Shown: piece by piece, positions 33,356 to 46,600 of the stretch
Numbering within the stretch: position 1 is the first letter of the stretch
Layout: every line of letters starts with the position of its first letter
NCBI GenBank assembly: GCA_002221725.1
Contig: NJFT01000012.1
Location: 186,001-250,000, forward strand
Length of the DNA: 64,000 nt
Direction of reading: 5' to 3'
DNA from: Scedosporium boydii
Lineage: Eukaryota > Ascomycota > Sordariomycetes > Microascales > Microascaceae
Position numbers and translations under genes: made by a program
Notes under the pieces: model-generated
Told to the model about the DNA's origin: nothing
Database searches by the model: none
What the model saw: the letters and a program-made list of their open reading frames with translations, nothing else

Positions 33356-35650
33356 TGTAGAGGGTAGGAAATCGAGGAAGAGAGGGAGGGGGGCTGGAGG
33401 AAAGCAGTTGAGGTCAGTCAATGGGGTGCTCGGCGCTCTCGGAAGGAAGGCACTGTTGCGAAAGAAGAAGCCACAGTAAGGACCACCTACAATGAATTAA
33501 GGGGGGAAAGGAGTAAATCGCAGAGGAGGTGAGGATGGTCTTGACACTTAGGAAGGTAGGTATGAGTAATAAAGGGGATCAATTGCCGGAGGGGAGGAAG
33601 TGAGGTGCGAGCGCAATGTGGACCTTGTCGGAAAAAGAAGGAATAGATAGGGTGGAGAGGAAGGACAGGATCGATGAGTGACTCCCTTGCCAATTCAAGC
33701 TTGTGAGTGGGCCACGGTGGAAACTCTCCAATCCCAAGAAGAAGAAAGGACCAGGGTCGATAGGATGAACAAAAAGAGAATGTGAAGTGGTGATGAAGGT
33801 AGAGAGATGGTCCTGTTTAGAAGAAGATTGATAGTTGTTTGTATGGGCAAAGTGTGTTTTTGTTTGCAGACACAACACGTAAGAGAAGAGATTTTTTTTC
33901 TTATTCCTCAAATTCAGTTTTTTTCCAACTCTCAATCGTGACTGGTTCGACGAGGCGAACAAACTTCCAAAGAGAAGGGAAAAAAAAAAAATTAAAAATA
34001 AAAAGCTCAGCTACCCCTGGTGAAAAATTAGGCGGTGAGTCGAATTATTTCCTCTTTGGGTAGCTTAACCCCAGATTTTCCGCGGGAAAGCCGTTCTCGG
34101 AGTCGGGATTTAAGTTGTACTGCGGTTGACACTGTTCAACACTGTTTCACTTTGTACTGGTTTTACCGACCTTGAGCTGTATTTGGACCAACCGCGAGGC
34201 CAACCGCGACGCAAGTGCGACCCTGTACGAAAGTAGTGTACACTGTATACGAAGTATGAAGGGGATCAATACAACAGGGAGGGGCTCGAATGGGGAAGGA
34301 GTCACATCTCCATCTCTGGCGGTGTAGCAGTCGCAGAGAAGCATTTTCCCGGCTGTTACGGAGGAAGCTACGTACTGCGCTACTTCGTGCTAGCGGTGGA
34401 GACATTTGGCTGGAGCATGGATCGCTGAATGTCACTCTCCGAAGTACACTACTAGTGTGCGCTACGTATTACGGGTACACAACTGGAGTTGGGGATCTCA
34501 AGGGACCCAGAGTAACGGTGCGTGGGGTCCATCAATATCGACGAGATCTAAACAGATTTAGCGTCGCCCACGAGCGAAGTCGAACGGAGTGGACACACAT
34601 ATCCACACGAGCATCTCCTCCCATTTCATCTGACCTGAGGAGTGACGGGCTCTACCCGCCCGGAATAGTCAGGAGAAGACGTTCTTAGTGCCCAGCTAGC
34701 TTTCTTCCATAGCACCGAGATGGATCCTAGCTAGGGTATTCTAGCTATTTGACTTGACTTCGTACACTACACTAGACGATCCACATGGAGTTCCCGTTCT
34801 TACCAGCAAGTTGGTTTTCTTTTTGCCAAGGAGAGCATGAGCAACAGGCATGTACCCGCTGCTATTGCAAATGTTGTGCGAAGTGCAGACGGGAGGATTC
34901 GGGCATTGACAACTGGGGATTGGTGCAGAGGAAGCATTTCGCACTTGAGGGTTAAATAAACCGCTTGGAGCTGCATAAAATTTCCAAACTACTCACGAAC
35001 TAAAACTCTTGCCCATGGGATCCCGCGCCTGTCCTGGGGTCATGGGACCCTTCCTTCAATTTTCCTGCTGTTAAGGGCTAGTGTACATTTTGAGATTATC
35101 ACCCGCCTCGGCCTTGTACACGACCTCATAGTTGAACTAGAATTTAGCGGGAAGGCGCCCCGAAAAAGGCTTGGCCAACGAGCCTTGAACAAAACATGAA
35201 GAGCACTAGGATATATGAAATTATACCGAGGCACAGCTCTCCAGAAACGTCAAAACTCGTATAAATTTGACAGGCAGATGACAACGAAGTAATTAGGATG
35301 AAGAGCACGACCTTGCAGGTGGCGTCTGCGCGAGCCGGGAAATTTCGATCAATGGGCATTCCGGGACCTGAAGATCGCAAATGAGCTCTCAAGAAACTCA
35401 TTGTTATCACTGGATGTTTTAGTAATAAGCGAACCACACAATTCGCATCACCGACGCGGGTTTTGCAGCTGCGAAAACCGGAACCTGCACGAAACATTTG
35501 AATCAATCAATCCCCCTTTCCGCCCATGCGACCCTTGCAACCAGCGTGCAGATGGACCCCCACGCGTCATCCAGAGCCGCGAAAAAGAGTCGAGGGTCGA
35601 GACCAATCGAAATGCGACACTCTTTAGGATGCGAAAACAAAATAAGAAGG

Positions 35651-35714
<64 letters not shown>

Positions 35715-36847
35715 GACAATGTCGCAATCAGAGCAACAACGCCAGCTTTGCGGCTCCGACTTCCAGCCCCCAGTCAGCCGCCCATGCGGTTGCGCAGGGT
35801 CTAGTTGGCCGCAGGGGGGAGTACACGTATGAAATCTGACGTGGAAAGCGCACCAATAAAGCCCTGTGGAAATACTCGTGTGCGAAATGGCGGAGAAGTC
35901 CACAAAGGATTATCGTGTGGTGCTTAGAGGCTAGCGCATCCATGATCTGTCAACCTTGAAGGATCAAGACTCGGATAGATGCACTAAGCAAGATGCAACA
36001 GCGGCAAGCCATGGAAACGACCACGAGGTATGCACCATGGGCATGCGTTTCAGCCTCTTGAGGAATACACTACACTACTAATTGGACGGATTGAATCGGT
36101 CTGGCTATTTTCAACTTAATCCTGAAGGACCATCAATATCGTACTTTTCTAACCATCGGTTCCGATAAGTACAGCTAATAGTACCTAGGCCTCTCTGTAA
36201 CCAGTAAGGGTTCAATAAAAGATCAATGGATGACCAGCTACTGCAACATGTATAAACAAGAACATCAATAGAATGGAGACACCCACACCTTTCCTGAAGC
36301 CTCGCCAAAACATGAGGATACCAAAGAAAACCGACGATAAAATATGTCCGGCGACAAGATATTAAACCATACACACAAAAGAAGCTCGAGAGAACAAAGA
36401 GAATCGACAACGTCCTCCTAACAGTGAGACAACACAGAGTGCGTGGGAGAGAATAGAGACAGAAAAGAGAGAGAAAACAGAAGTCCGCAATGCGCCTTTT
36501 TTTTCGGTGGTAAACATTTTTGTTCCTGGGGAGGTTTTTATGCTGCCAATTACCTATTCCTTCTATTACTTGCCTGCCTGTCTTTGCTATGCTGTCAAGG
36601 CCGTAACTCCAGGGAAAATAGAAAAATCAATGTGATAAAGCTGGCGCCGTTTGCCTTCGGAAAACTGATGGGTCCGGCTTCGAGATCGTCGCCGAGACGG
36701 ATAGTAACTTCGTCGTCAGAACCGCCGGCAGGCCAGAAGAAAATGAAAACAGGAAAAAAAAAGTCGTGAACATCGTAAGCGTCGTATGGGAAATCGTCAC
36801 AGTCCTTTTCGAACAAGGATATAGTGCCTGGGGTGGCCGGTGTGAAT
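33356..36847. other. Long intergenic region: AGC1 promoter and cyclin 3' flank
   Basis: 3.5 kb. The AGC1 leader side (33356-33990) is A/G-rich on + (CT-rich on the sense strand). A TACGAAGTA motif lies at 34248, and a pure 61-nt A tract at 35651-35711. An ATG ORF at 35144-35497 (-, 117 aa) has two hydrophobic stretches but no family resemblance and is not called. Confidence 0.5.
35651..35711 (+). repeat. Uninterrupted 61-nt poly(A) tract
   Basis: Sixty-one consecutive A residues, preceded by aagaagg and followed by gctgacaatg. It is by far the longest homopolymer in the window. It could be the tail of an old retroposed sequence or microsatellite expansion. No reverse-transcriptase or SINE-like body or flanking duplication was recognised. 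Length may be affected by sequencing error. Confidence 0.9.
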
Positions 36848-39204
36848 CTAAGCCTCAGCCGCCTGTTGGACACTGGGATACATGAAGTCGCTACCGGCCA
36901 CACCACTAGTACCATCAAAGGTGTCGCGGTACTGCACCGTCGAGTAGGGCAGAATGCTCGGCTGATGGCTTGGAAGCTCGAAGCCCGCCTTGATCTCATC
37001 CTGGACGAACTCCGAGCAGTACTTGAACCTCTTATCACTGTACTTTTCGTAAATCGCCGCATGATGCTGAAGAGGCACTTGGCAACAATCAAGGAGCATG
37101 TTGAGCAACGGCTTCAGCTGACTCCATGTGTAGCCGGAATAGTGGACATGGGCAGGGGACTATAGGAATCAGGACCATGTTAGTGTCTACTGTTGCGAGT
37201 GTGACCTGGAGGCATTGTAGAGGCAAGAGACAACACTTGGCCCCCAAAAAGGGGAGAGAAAAAAAAAAGAAAGAAAGAAAGAACGAAAAAAGAGGGTGGG
37301 GGCATACCCAGTCTCCCTTTCGAAGCATGAGTCGCGAGAGGCAATGAGCACCCGCCGCGATGAAGCTACAAGGGCTTCCAACGAATCGTTCATCCATGAT
37401 GGTCACCTCAATGAAGTACTTGGCAAGCGTGCGCGTCTCGAGATCGTAGTCGTCAGCCTTGCTGATGCGCCGGAGGAAACTCATCGGACCAGGCCAGCCC
37501 AACTCGAAGCCAAGCATACTAAGCATGAAGCGTTCGGCCTTCATAACCTCTCCGATGGTGTAGCCCTGGTCGACCATGTAGACGATCTCTTGAAGAGATG
37601 GGCAGTTGATCTCTTCGTACTTGGCGGCCACCAGGATAGCGGTGGCACCCACAAGCTGTAGCTTGCCAAGGGATACAACCTTGTAGGAGAGGAATCGATC
37701 AATAAAATTGACGGCAAGGAACAAGGTCTCGGGAAGGAGATTAAAGCGGTTGTGGACCTGGACAAGCCAATCCATCAAGACTGAGCGCATAGACCATTGG
37801 ATTTCCGTCTGGATGTCCATGTAATGGGCATTGGGAAGAAGGCGGACCTGAAAAAAAAATTGACTTGATTAGCACTAGCAATATCTCTCAGAAGTCCTCT
37901 CTTTTGTATTGTTGCCTTACCTCGAGCTCCCGCATGTACTCGAAAATCTCTTCACCATATTCAGCGACCATGCTGACATCCCACACGTCCTCATCGACGT
38001 CGTACTGAGGACGTGTGCTCTCCACAAATGCCTTAGCCGCCTCGAGTTCTCGGAGAACCTTGTTCGTCGTCTTAGGAAAAGGAAGCGTGGTGACGCCACC
38101 CGTCGTCAGGTCACCGCGGGATCGGAACGAATGGGCGGTCGTATAACCCTGATCGTCGTACATTTCCTCTTCCTCCTCCTCCCAGTACTCCTCGGGCTCA
38201 GACATGAGCGTGGCCGAGGTAACCTTCTCTTCTTGGTATTCGGCGAGGATGTCGTCGGCAGCGACGGGGAGCAGAACACCAGCGCTGACACCATTGTCCA
38301 CAGGAAGAGCTACATCCTCCATCTCAGGAGCAGCCGGGGCTTGCGTATCGGGGTCGACGAGGTGTTCGACTGCGTCCTCGTACAAGGCCTCCGTCAGGTC
38401 GGCTAGGATGGGCAGCACATCTACCTGGGACCCAGACTGAGCTCCGAGAAGCCTACTCTGAGTCCTTCGCAGAACAGGCGCCTCAAGCTTCAATTGGGGG
38501 TGGCTCTTGTATTGGCGTATCTTATACTGGCTCGTAACAGTGCCGACTGCAGGAGGCGGGTTGGCGTGCTCTGTGCTGCTTCTTTGGCTGTCCTCATAGA
38601 TCACGACCGCTGCCTTCTTTGGTGCAACCACCTTGACTGCGGGTTGGGCTACTTGGACCGCCGCAGGAACTTTCGCCTGGTTTCCAACACCAGCCAAAGG
38701 CTTCAGAGGTCGCTGAGCAGGACGGCGGAAAGCATCCTTTCCGCCTGCGACAGCAACATCACAGGCAACTCCCTCGTTCTTGGTCCCCTTCTTCTGTCCG
38801 TATTGAGTAGCGAGGGGCTGAGTGGCAGCAGTATTGCTAAGATCAGCGAAGGCAGTCCGCTTCGCAGCGGTCTTCAATCCGCCAACCATAGTTGACGCAC
38901 CACTGAGGGACTTCTCGCGGATATGGGCAGACGACGCGGTAGCGGTAGGGGGGACGTTTTCGTTCCCGAAGGATGGGAAAACTCGAAGGCGCTGAGGCTA
39001 GATATCAGGAACAGGGTATATTAACGCGGATCCTTGGCAGTTTGAGCAGGAAAGGAGACGCAAGTCACGGCTGAAGCAACGATGCTGAAGGGAACGCAGC
39101 CGAAAACAATCGTGACATACCCCGTAACTGGAGCTAGGAGGGGATGAAAGGGGAAGGGGACAACCATATATCAAATTGCGATTTGCACTTACTCTAGCAT
39201 CCAT
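36848..39204 (-). CDS. B-type (G2/mitotic) cyclin, Cdc13/Clb3-like
   Basis: Regulatory subunit of Cdk1 for mitosis. Four exons, all phase 0: 39193-39204 (12 nt, MDAR), 37921-38997, 37308-37847 and 36848-37159; about 646 aa. The first intron is 195 bp with donor AGA|GTAAGT. A destruction-box-like RTAFADLSN sits at residues 51-59, aligned with the cyclin B RTALGDIGN type (Phe in place of Leu). The middle (60-330) is low complexity with acidic YWEEEEEEMYDD. The cyclin box begins at EYGEEIFEYMRELEVRLLPN and includes LMDWLVQVHNRFNLLPETLF, LVAAKYEEINCPS and NFLRRISKAD-like SFLRRISKADDYD; the C-terminal cyclin fold follows. It is longer than typical NimE (about 480 aa) because of the N-terminal extension. 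The cyclin is divergent from the Zn2Cys6 regulator over 8.1 kb. Confidence 0.92.
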
Positions 39205-42200
39205 GATGACTATGCGCGGTTGTTGTGATTCAGAGGTTTACGCGATTATTCTCGCCAACCGGGATGCCACCGTATGAGGTGGACGCGCCAGAAAAAACCT
39301 GACGCGGTGGAGGAGGGTTAGACACTTGGCCGTCGACTTCCCGTGACGGAAGATTTGTGATGCGAATATGATATACGCGATGGGTGGGCGAAGGTGAGTA
39401 AGGCGCGGGAGAGGTCCGCGGTTCTCGCGGCACTGTCGGTTCGGATCCGAGATTCGAAGAGACTCCCACTCGACGCGTCCTTCGAAGAATGGACTAGAGA
39501 GCTCGGCCAAATGAGGGTAGATAATCCACGGAGAGTAGGAAGGAGATAAAGAAGCGAGAAATGCCTAATGTTGGCCTAGCATATGTGTGTCTGGCCCGGT
39601 GTTGTGATTCCGCGGTGGTCTTATTTCGGGTCCGAGACTTAGGAGATATGAGGTCGTCGAGGCGATGACAAGCTACCAGGGAACGGAACAGTGGCGAGTC
39701 GAGAGAGGAACAAGGAAGACGCAGGTTCAGTTCATGGAAATTTTCGTGGTGTGTGGTTTGGCAAGCGTGTGTCTCTCGTGCTTTCCAATGAATCTTCGCA
39801 GAGTTGGAAATCGCAATCAGGTCCAGGGTTTGTCTATAGTAGCTTATGAGGGAAGGGGCAAGAGAGCTTTGAAAGGAACATGAATTGTAGATAGTAGGCA
39901 CAATTGGAAGAAAGGAAAACATAGACAGATGTTCAAGATGGTGTTTTTTTCAGGCCCTGGTTTGGAGGAAGAGTGCAATGAATGATCAAGGGAATAAAGG
40001 GAGGAATGGCCTCAGCGGAAATTGGTCTTCTTCAAGGATCTGGAGATTAGGAGGGAAATTGCTGCTTTGTTTATTTTGTGCTGGATCCTGCATAACAGTT
40101 TCCTCTGCAACGAACAATTCTTGTGTATTATCCATCCAATCCTTTATTCAGTCCAAGTCTCAAATGCCTTTGTCAGCCATTAGAGGTATTTCTCATACTA
40201 ATTATAGTGTATGATACATTCGTGTGAGCGGGTGGAGGAAATCAGAGTAGCTGATTGGCCGGCTCTCATCTGTTGGGCGAGTCAGCTGAGTGAAGGACAA
40301 AGACAGCTTCCGTCGCCATGGCAATGACGATTTTCCGGGGAATCTCCACAGTTCAAGGAACTAGCCTCATTGCGGCTCAGACAGAGGCTCGTCGCGTCTC
40401 CCCACGGCGTCGACATTTCGAAGGCTTTCGAAAAAATCATCAGCGACAAGGAAATTTTCTCATTTCAGTTAATTCAACTGATTGCCTCAATATTGAAATT
40501 CTCAAGCTATATTTATTTTTTAACTTTCTGCTCTCTTGAATTGAGAGAACAGCGGAAACTGGATCGTCGGCATCGGAATTCATCTCGCGTAAATTGTTAA
40601 GCCAGAAAACACGACACTTCCGCCAAATCACGTGATGGGGAATTAAGCCCAAAACGGGAGACCGTTTCAAATTTGGCTCCAATCCTTTGAAGACGGTGGG
40701 CACTTTCAGGATGCTCGAGACTGCGCACCACCAGATTTTTGCGCAAGCTTGAATGTTCTCCTTCGCATTCATGACCTGCCAATTCCTTTGCGCTCTCGAA
40801 TGCGCAGCTCAGATGAAGCGACCATGTTGCATCAAGCGACGGTCTGATGGCCGGGTGGCATTAGTGTCGAGTTGATTGAGCTAAAGGGCAAGTGACTGGT
40901 TGGAACTTGGTCGGGTCAACATTTTTGTAACCCCCCGTTTCGGCCAGTCGAGCTGCGCTTGCCGAGATCTTTTGAAGCAATATTTCCCGGCGCTCGTGTC
41001 AGGGGCCTCCCGCCATCTCCATCGCCAGCCACTCGATCACAGCTAGTTCTGCTAGGTTCTGCTTGTAAATACCGACTTAGTTGCGACTGTTTATGTTGAT
41101 TCTCGAGCCTTCGGACACTAGAAACAACTGCGGGATACCTGTTGTTGAGCGTCCTCAGATTGATTCCATTGTCTCGCCAGGCGGTGTAAGGGTAATTGGA
41201 GTGTGCATTCAATTTAATGCTTTGCATGAAGATGGGCAGCCCCCTCCCCCCTCTCCAGATGTCGCCACGCTTGTTTCTGCGCTAGTCGGCGTCATTGACG
41301 GAGGAAGATCGACTGCGACCACACACGCCATCCAGCTTTTCTCGTTTTAACCGTCGCCTTCGCGAGAACGAGAGTTCCCCATTTATCCAAGGACAGTCTC
41401 CATCGCCCGAGTTTAGTTAGGACAGGTGGGCGTAGTACACTGACGGTCAACAAAGTTAGTCGGCGTCGTATTCGAGACGACAATCCCCAGACTCTAAAAA
41501 TTGCGCCTCCCTCTCCTTTGCTTTGTTGGGAACAGCTCGGGCAAGAAACCCCGCTGCTGCCGCGCAATTTTCCCAGGATATGTCATGTTCCTCGAGATGA
41601 GAAGCAGTCCTTTGAGTTCGTCTGCGACACTTCATCCTGTGCGAAGTATTCCCAGCTTCTCCTGGTTACCCCCACTGGTCAACTTCCCGCGCGCCCAATA
41701 CCCAAGTACGAAGTATTAGTCTCCTCCCGATTGCTCCCATTAGGTGTATGTGTGGCAGGTGTCGGGATTGAGTCGTGGGATGTAACAGCTGCTCCCAGGT
41801 ATTTGTACGTAACTTGGAGTTTATTGATGAATGGCACGCTTTGTCATGAGGACAGGGAAACTTTGAGACTTGCTTTCCCTACCCTGCCCCCGGATCAATC
41901 AACGATACATGACTCGACTCCAGTCAGGTCTGGGTGACCTGCAGGCGGGCGCGAGATGCACTCTCACACCATCGGGTGTCACTGCTGCAACAGGGTTCTA
42001 CAGACATCCAAGCAACATGGCTGACTGGCACTTTGCAGGACCAAGGAGCTGACACAAAATAATAGACAAAAAATACTTCGTCAGCCACCATGCAGATCGC
42101 ATCCGCGCAGTTCCTCGTTCCTCTTGGTAGTTTGTTACTGAACATGAGCCTGGGTCCAAGGTTCTCATGCTCTCTGCGGTCATGTATTCATGGGTTGGCG

Positions 42201-45200
42201 GATTCTGAGCCAGACAAACCCATTGCGACCGCCACCGTTCCTGGACATGCAAAGACATGTCAGAACGAAATGGAAGTGGAATAGATGGGCAGCAAGGCCT
42301 GCTCAATCGGGGATGGTCTCGGGTGGTGCCAGCAAGGTGATGCTGTAAAGTAGATGCGGCATGCGCAGACCAATAGGCTCCGCGGGCGCCAGGGCCAAGA
42401 GGGAGTCAAGGAAGTCAAGGAAGTCGAAGTATTGCCGTACTTAACGGCTGAAATCAATGCTGAGGTAGATCTGATTGATCCCACCATGGCTACCAAAAAA
42501 GGAACATCGAAGTCTACTTGTTTGGAAAGTCTTCGAGCACGAGTACTGATCGGAGGATATCTTGCATGTTGGGCTCCAGCTAGTAATCGGCAATAGCTGC
42601 GTCGCTGTTCTTGTAAATAAGGGAAAGTTCCAATGTTTATGACCTCTGGGAGAAAATTCAAAGCCAAGCTCGGCATGGCAAGACCACCGCCCGACCAACA
42701 AGGGACATCGCAAACAAACCCATTAAATGAGAAGGGGGCGTTCGCGGCAGGATCGATTGGCTAAATGGGCGCAAGATTGGACAGCGAACACCAAACATTG
42801 AAACGTCGAAGCTAAAAACAAAACTCAGCGCCAAAATGCATTGGAATGTCTCGATGGACTTGGTACGTAGCAGTTTTGCATTTGAAACTTTTCCTGGGAT
42901 ATGCGCCGAATGGCGAACGCTACGAGGAGGCGGTTTGGCTTTTGTGGTTCCCCGAAACGCCGGACAGAAACCGGCTGTTGAACGACGATGAAGTACCAAG
43001 TCTCAAGTCTCAAAGCCCGTCTTGACCCCAAGCGCCTGAGAAGACTCGAATATCTTCCGGTTCAGCAAGTTTTAGAGCTCTTGTTCGGGAAGAAGGATCG
43101 CCCAGCTCGTTTGTCAGGTTGGCTGTGCGTCTGCGCCATGGCAGGGACTCTGTCGGTGGAAAGGGTTTCCTGACCAGGCAGGTTACCATCGTTTAAAGTT
43201 CTTTATTCTTTGATGAAACCAACGGCCGTCTTTAGCAACCCAAGTGGGCAGACCAGCCAGTCCGGGCTAACCTTAGCAACTCGTGTGTGCTCGTGCCCTT
43301 TTCATCATCCATTCTTCAAGAACATTGAACCATATTTCGTGGGTTGCGAAAACGAGGGTAACCAATCCACATTGACGGGCCACATGTACGGTACGATTTA
43401 ACCTCCGAGGACGAAAATGGACACCTGACAAAATGCTACGAAGGAGTTTACGGCTGATGCCTTGGAAATGTCGTGGAGCCATCCACGCCACATGCGACTT
43501 TCTGGTTTGAGCGCAACAGGCGATGACCCTCGATGTAGTTTACGATGCGCCCACGTCTCGTCGCAGGTGAGGATAGAATTAATGAGCGAGCGTTTGAAAG
43601 GAACTTGGGAATGAGTCGCTGGACAAGAGCAATGTCCGTGGTCCTCTGTTTCACGGCGCATACCTTTGTACTTGTCGCCGTTCATCTCATTGATCCGATG
43701 TGTCGAATGGTACTCACGTAAGCGCCAGGTCTTTGAAACATTGAAGCATCGATCAATCAACTTCAAGAATCTGTAGATTTTCCACACACACCTCATCTCA
43801 CGGGGACGTTTGCGCTCGCTCGCCTTGGTGAAGCTCTGGCGCACCTCGGACACGCCCGGGAGCTAGCGCGTGTGGAGAGAAAGGGAAAGAGCGCATTTAC
43901 TGACTTGGTCATTCTTCTTGTTGACATTGATTTCTATTGTTTACCTCTTCATTAGATCAAAATCGCCCCAGCTTGTACGAAGGAGGCTAGAAGGGACGCG
44001 CGAAGGGGGCTTGCGACTTCGTAGCGCAACATTCATTGGCCGCGGATTTCACCAAAACAGACTCTGCAGATGTGCCGTGTGTGTTATAGATCTGCCAAGC
44101 TGTGTCTTTTTGCGAAGGGAACAAAAAGGCGATTTTATTTTAAAAAGAGTGTGGTCCCGACCGCCTGCGGATTTTTACTAGGATGAGACGATTACGGTCT
44201 GCTCCTGCGTGACCACCCGATGGCACTCACGTCGACGGAAATACGGTGAGGATCAGAAAAGGTGTATGCCCGAACCACAGGCCGCGTGGGTGTGTGTGGT
44301 AGGCGCAAGGGGGAAAGAAAAACAAAAGGCTGGGGAACAACAAACAAACATCAACAATGGGATCGAAAGGGCACCATGTTATTAGTTTCCCTTTTTCTTC
44401 GTATCTCGTCGCCGTTCGCCGTTGGTCAGCGGGCAATTCGCTTCGTGCAGTGGTAAAACCTTTCCAATCCGCAGTCGCATACCCGGATAGGGCAGGAGTC
44501 GCAGGAAGAGAGGGGGCGGCAATCGCGAGACTAAAAGGGTCGCATCAGTTTAAATCGGGTGGGACTTGGTGTCTTGATGGTTGCGGATGACATGTCTCCC
44601 CATTTGATCCTAAACTTCCAGTATTTGCGGCGGCGAAGTCTAAGTATCACAAACCGACACTATCGAAGTGGCGAGAGCGATATTCAGAAGTACGCATGCA
44701 TAGTTTAATGTCGGGATCGAGACTAGACCCTGCTTAAATGGGGTTCATGACCAGCTCTGCTCTTCCCGGCAGGGTCAGGCCAAGGCTACCAAGAACACCA
44801 AGGAAGCAGGGCGGCGATGCGACAGAGCCAGTCAGTCCAGTGGAGTATCGTTTTTTGGCCCTTTGCCATTTCGCAAACCGGGAAAGCACTAGCTCAGGAA
44901 TAGTCCTGTCGCATGCATCATCCATTGACGCCTTTTAACGGATTTGATGAACTGTGTCACTGTCGGGCTCTAAACTGCCCAAGTACTAGGTCCTCGGACC
45001 GACAGGATGCGCACCAAGATGTATTGAGTCTTTGTGCTTTCAAATACGACATATTTGAAGTATTGATCTAGTCAAGGTATTCCATGTTGCCAGTTGTCGC
45101 AAATAGCTCGGTACCAGAGAAAACGGCGAGACTTTGGACTTTGGACTTCGGTGCGAACAACCGGTCTTCCTGCGATTGTACCTTACGGGTCCCCCGGAAC

Positions 45201-46600
45201 CTGCGAAAGGATTCTGCCCTTCATCATGCTTCCAGAAAGAAGCTTCCAAAGCTGGACAACATGATCGTATGCGCAGACCGTGACTCTGCGCTTCCACCAG
45301 GCACTGACAGCTAGTATCGCCGTCATCTTCTGAACGAAATGACAATGTCAGGACGTGCTGCGTATTTGCCCCAGACGCCGATTATTACTTTGCACTTCGT
45401 CATAGGAAGCGGCAGCGATCTACTTGCAATGCGACAAACAGTCCGAAACCCTGTCCTTCCCATCTTTTATGCGACGAACGCGGCGTTTTCTATGAAGTAC
45501 AGCCTGCGGCCAAATTAGCCCGTAAATCGCACATTGATCCCTCGGCCGGTGTCAAATTCATTGGACTGAGGCTTGAGTGGGTTGGACATCGAGTTTATGA
45601 AGGATTTGATGAAAGATTGAGGTGGCCTGGCGCCGACCCTTCATCTTGAACATTGAGGGTTACTTTGTACCAAGCCTTTTATGTCGCTGCCAACTGGCTG
45701 GCTGGAGGGATCTTCAAGGTGAAAACGGTATTGATTCCCGTAATTCAATCCAGCCTCCGTTTTGTTAGCTCTTGACATCATGGGACCTGACACTGGAGTT
45801 GGGCAAATCATGGCATCTTTCAATCCCGCCATGGTGAATTCGCAGGACAAGTTCATCGAAGAAATTATACAGGTTTTGATCCTTTTCCATCGCATTTGCA
45901 GCTCGTTTGATTATTCTGTATCATTCTGGGTTGGTTTTCGATCAACTCCATCCCCAAGTGTGAAGACGAGCCGAGCCTTCGATGGAGGTGTAGGCAGAGG
46001 TACCTTCGTAGTGTCTGATGTTGCTTGGCACTTCAAAACGGAGCAATGACCTGATCGGCCTCTGAGCGCCGCCGCACTGTGTGGCCGGCGACCAGCGGTC
46101 AATCACTGCCTCATTGCTGGCAGCAGGCTCCGCTGATGATTGATCAATCACTGAAGCCTCCCTTAGGGCTAACTGTCTCCAGCTGCCGCCAGGCCCCGAC
46201 GGACAAATGTAGTCCTATCATTACCGAGCTCACACTGACGCCTCCAGGACTCCCTTCAGTGGCCTCAACATGCTATTATTGCACGCCTCCCAATGATCGG
46301 CCTGCCCTGTCCAGTTGGAAAGAAAAACACTCGCCAGGCCGATCCCAGTTGGCGCCGTAAGACCCAGTGCCTGTACTGTCTGTACTGTTCTGTCTGCTAG
46401 CTGTACCCTTCTGGATTGGGACGGATTCCAAACTCGTCGGCCTCTACCAGTTGTACACTACAATTTGTACTCACGTACTTCATAGTCTAGTCCCAGGATC
46501 CGTCACTTCTCCAAGAGAGACTCCTCATTTTTCCTGGTCCGCACTGCACACAGGTTGCGAATTCAACCCTGGATTCATCCTCCCACGCCAACTTTCGAGC
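39205..46600. other. Very long gene-free interval between cyclin and Zn2Cys6 regulator
   Basis: About 7.4 kb without a supported protein gene, the largest gap in the window. Short overlapping ORFs occur on both strands, most from non-ATG starts. The part next to the cyclin (39205-39960) probably holds its promoter and leader. It contains one TACGAAGTA (41707), scattered TTGATCAATCA-type motifs (near 43750 and 46137) and a 9-bp tandem GGAAGTCAA near 42410. A possible transposase-like fragment at 43398-43853 is discussed as a finding. No AT-rich RIP island is obvious. Confidence 0.55.

Noticed and set aside
35144..35497. 117-codon minus ORF with two hydrophobic segments next to the poly(A) tract
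   Set aside because: No family resemblance, no codon bias and no splice-supported extension.
39494..39922. 142-codon minus ORF upstream of the cyclin
   Set aside because: Ser/Arg/His-rich without motifs; lies where the cyclin promoter and leader are expected.
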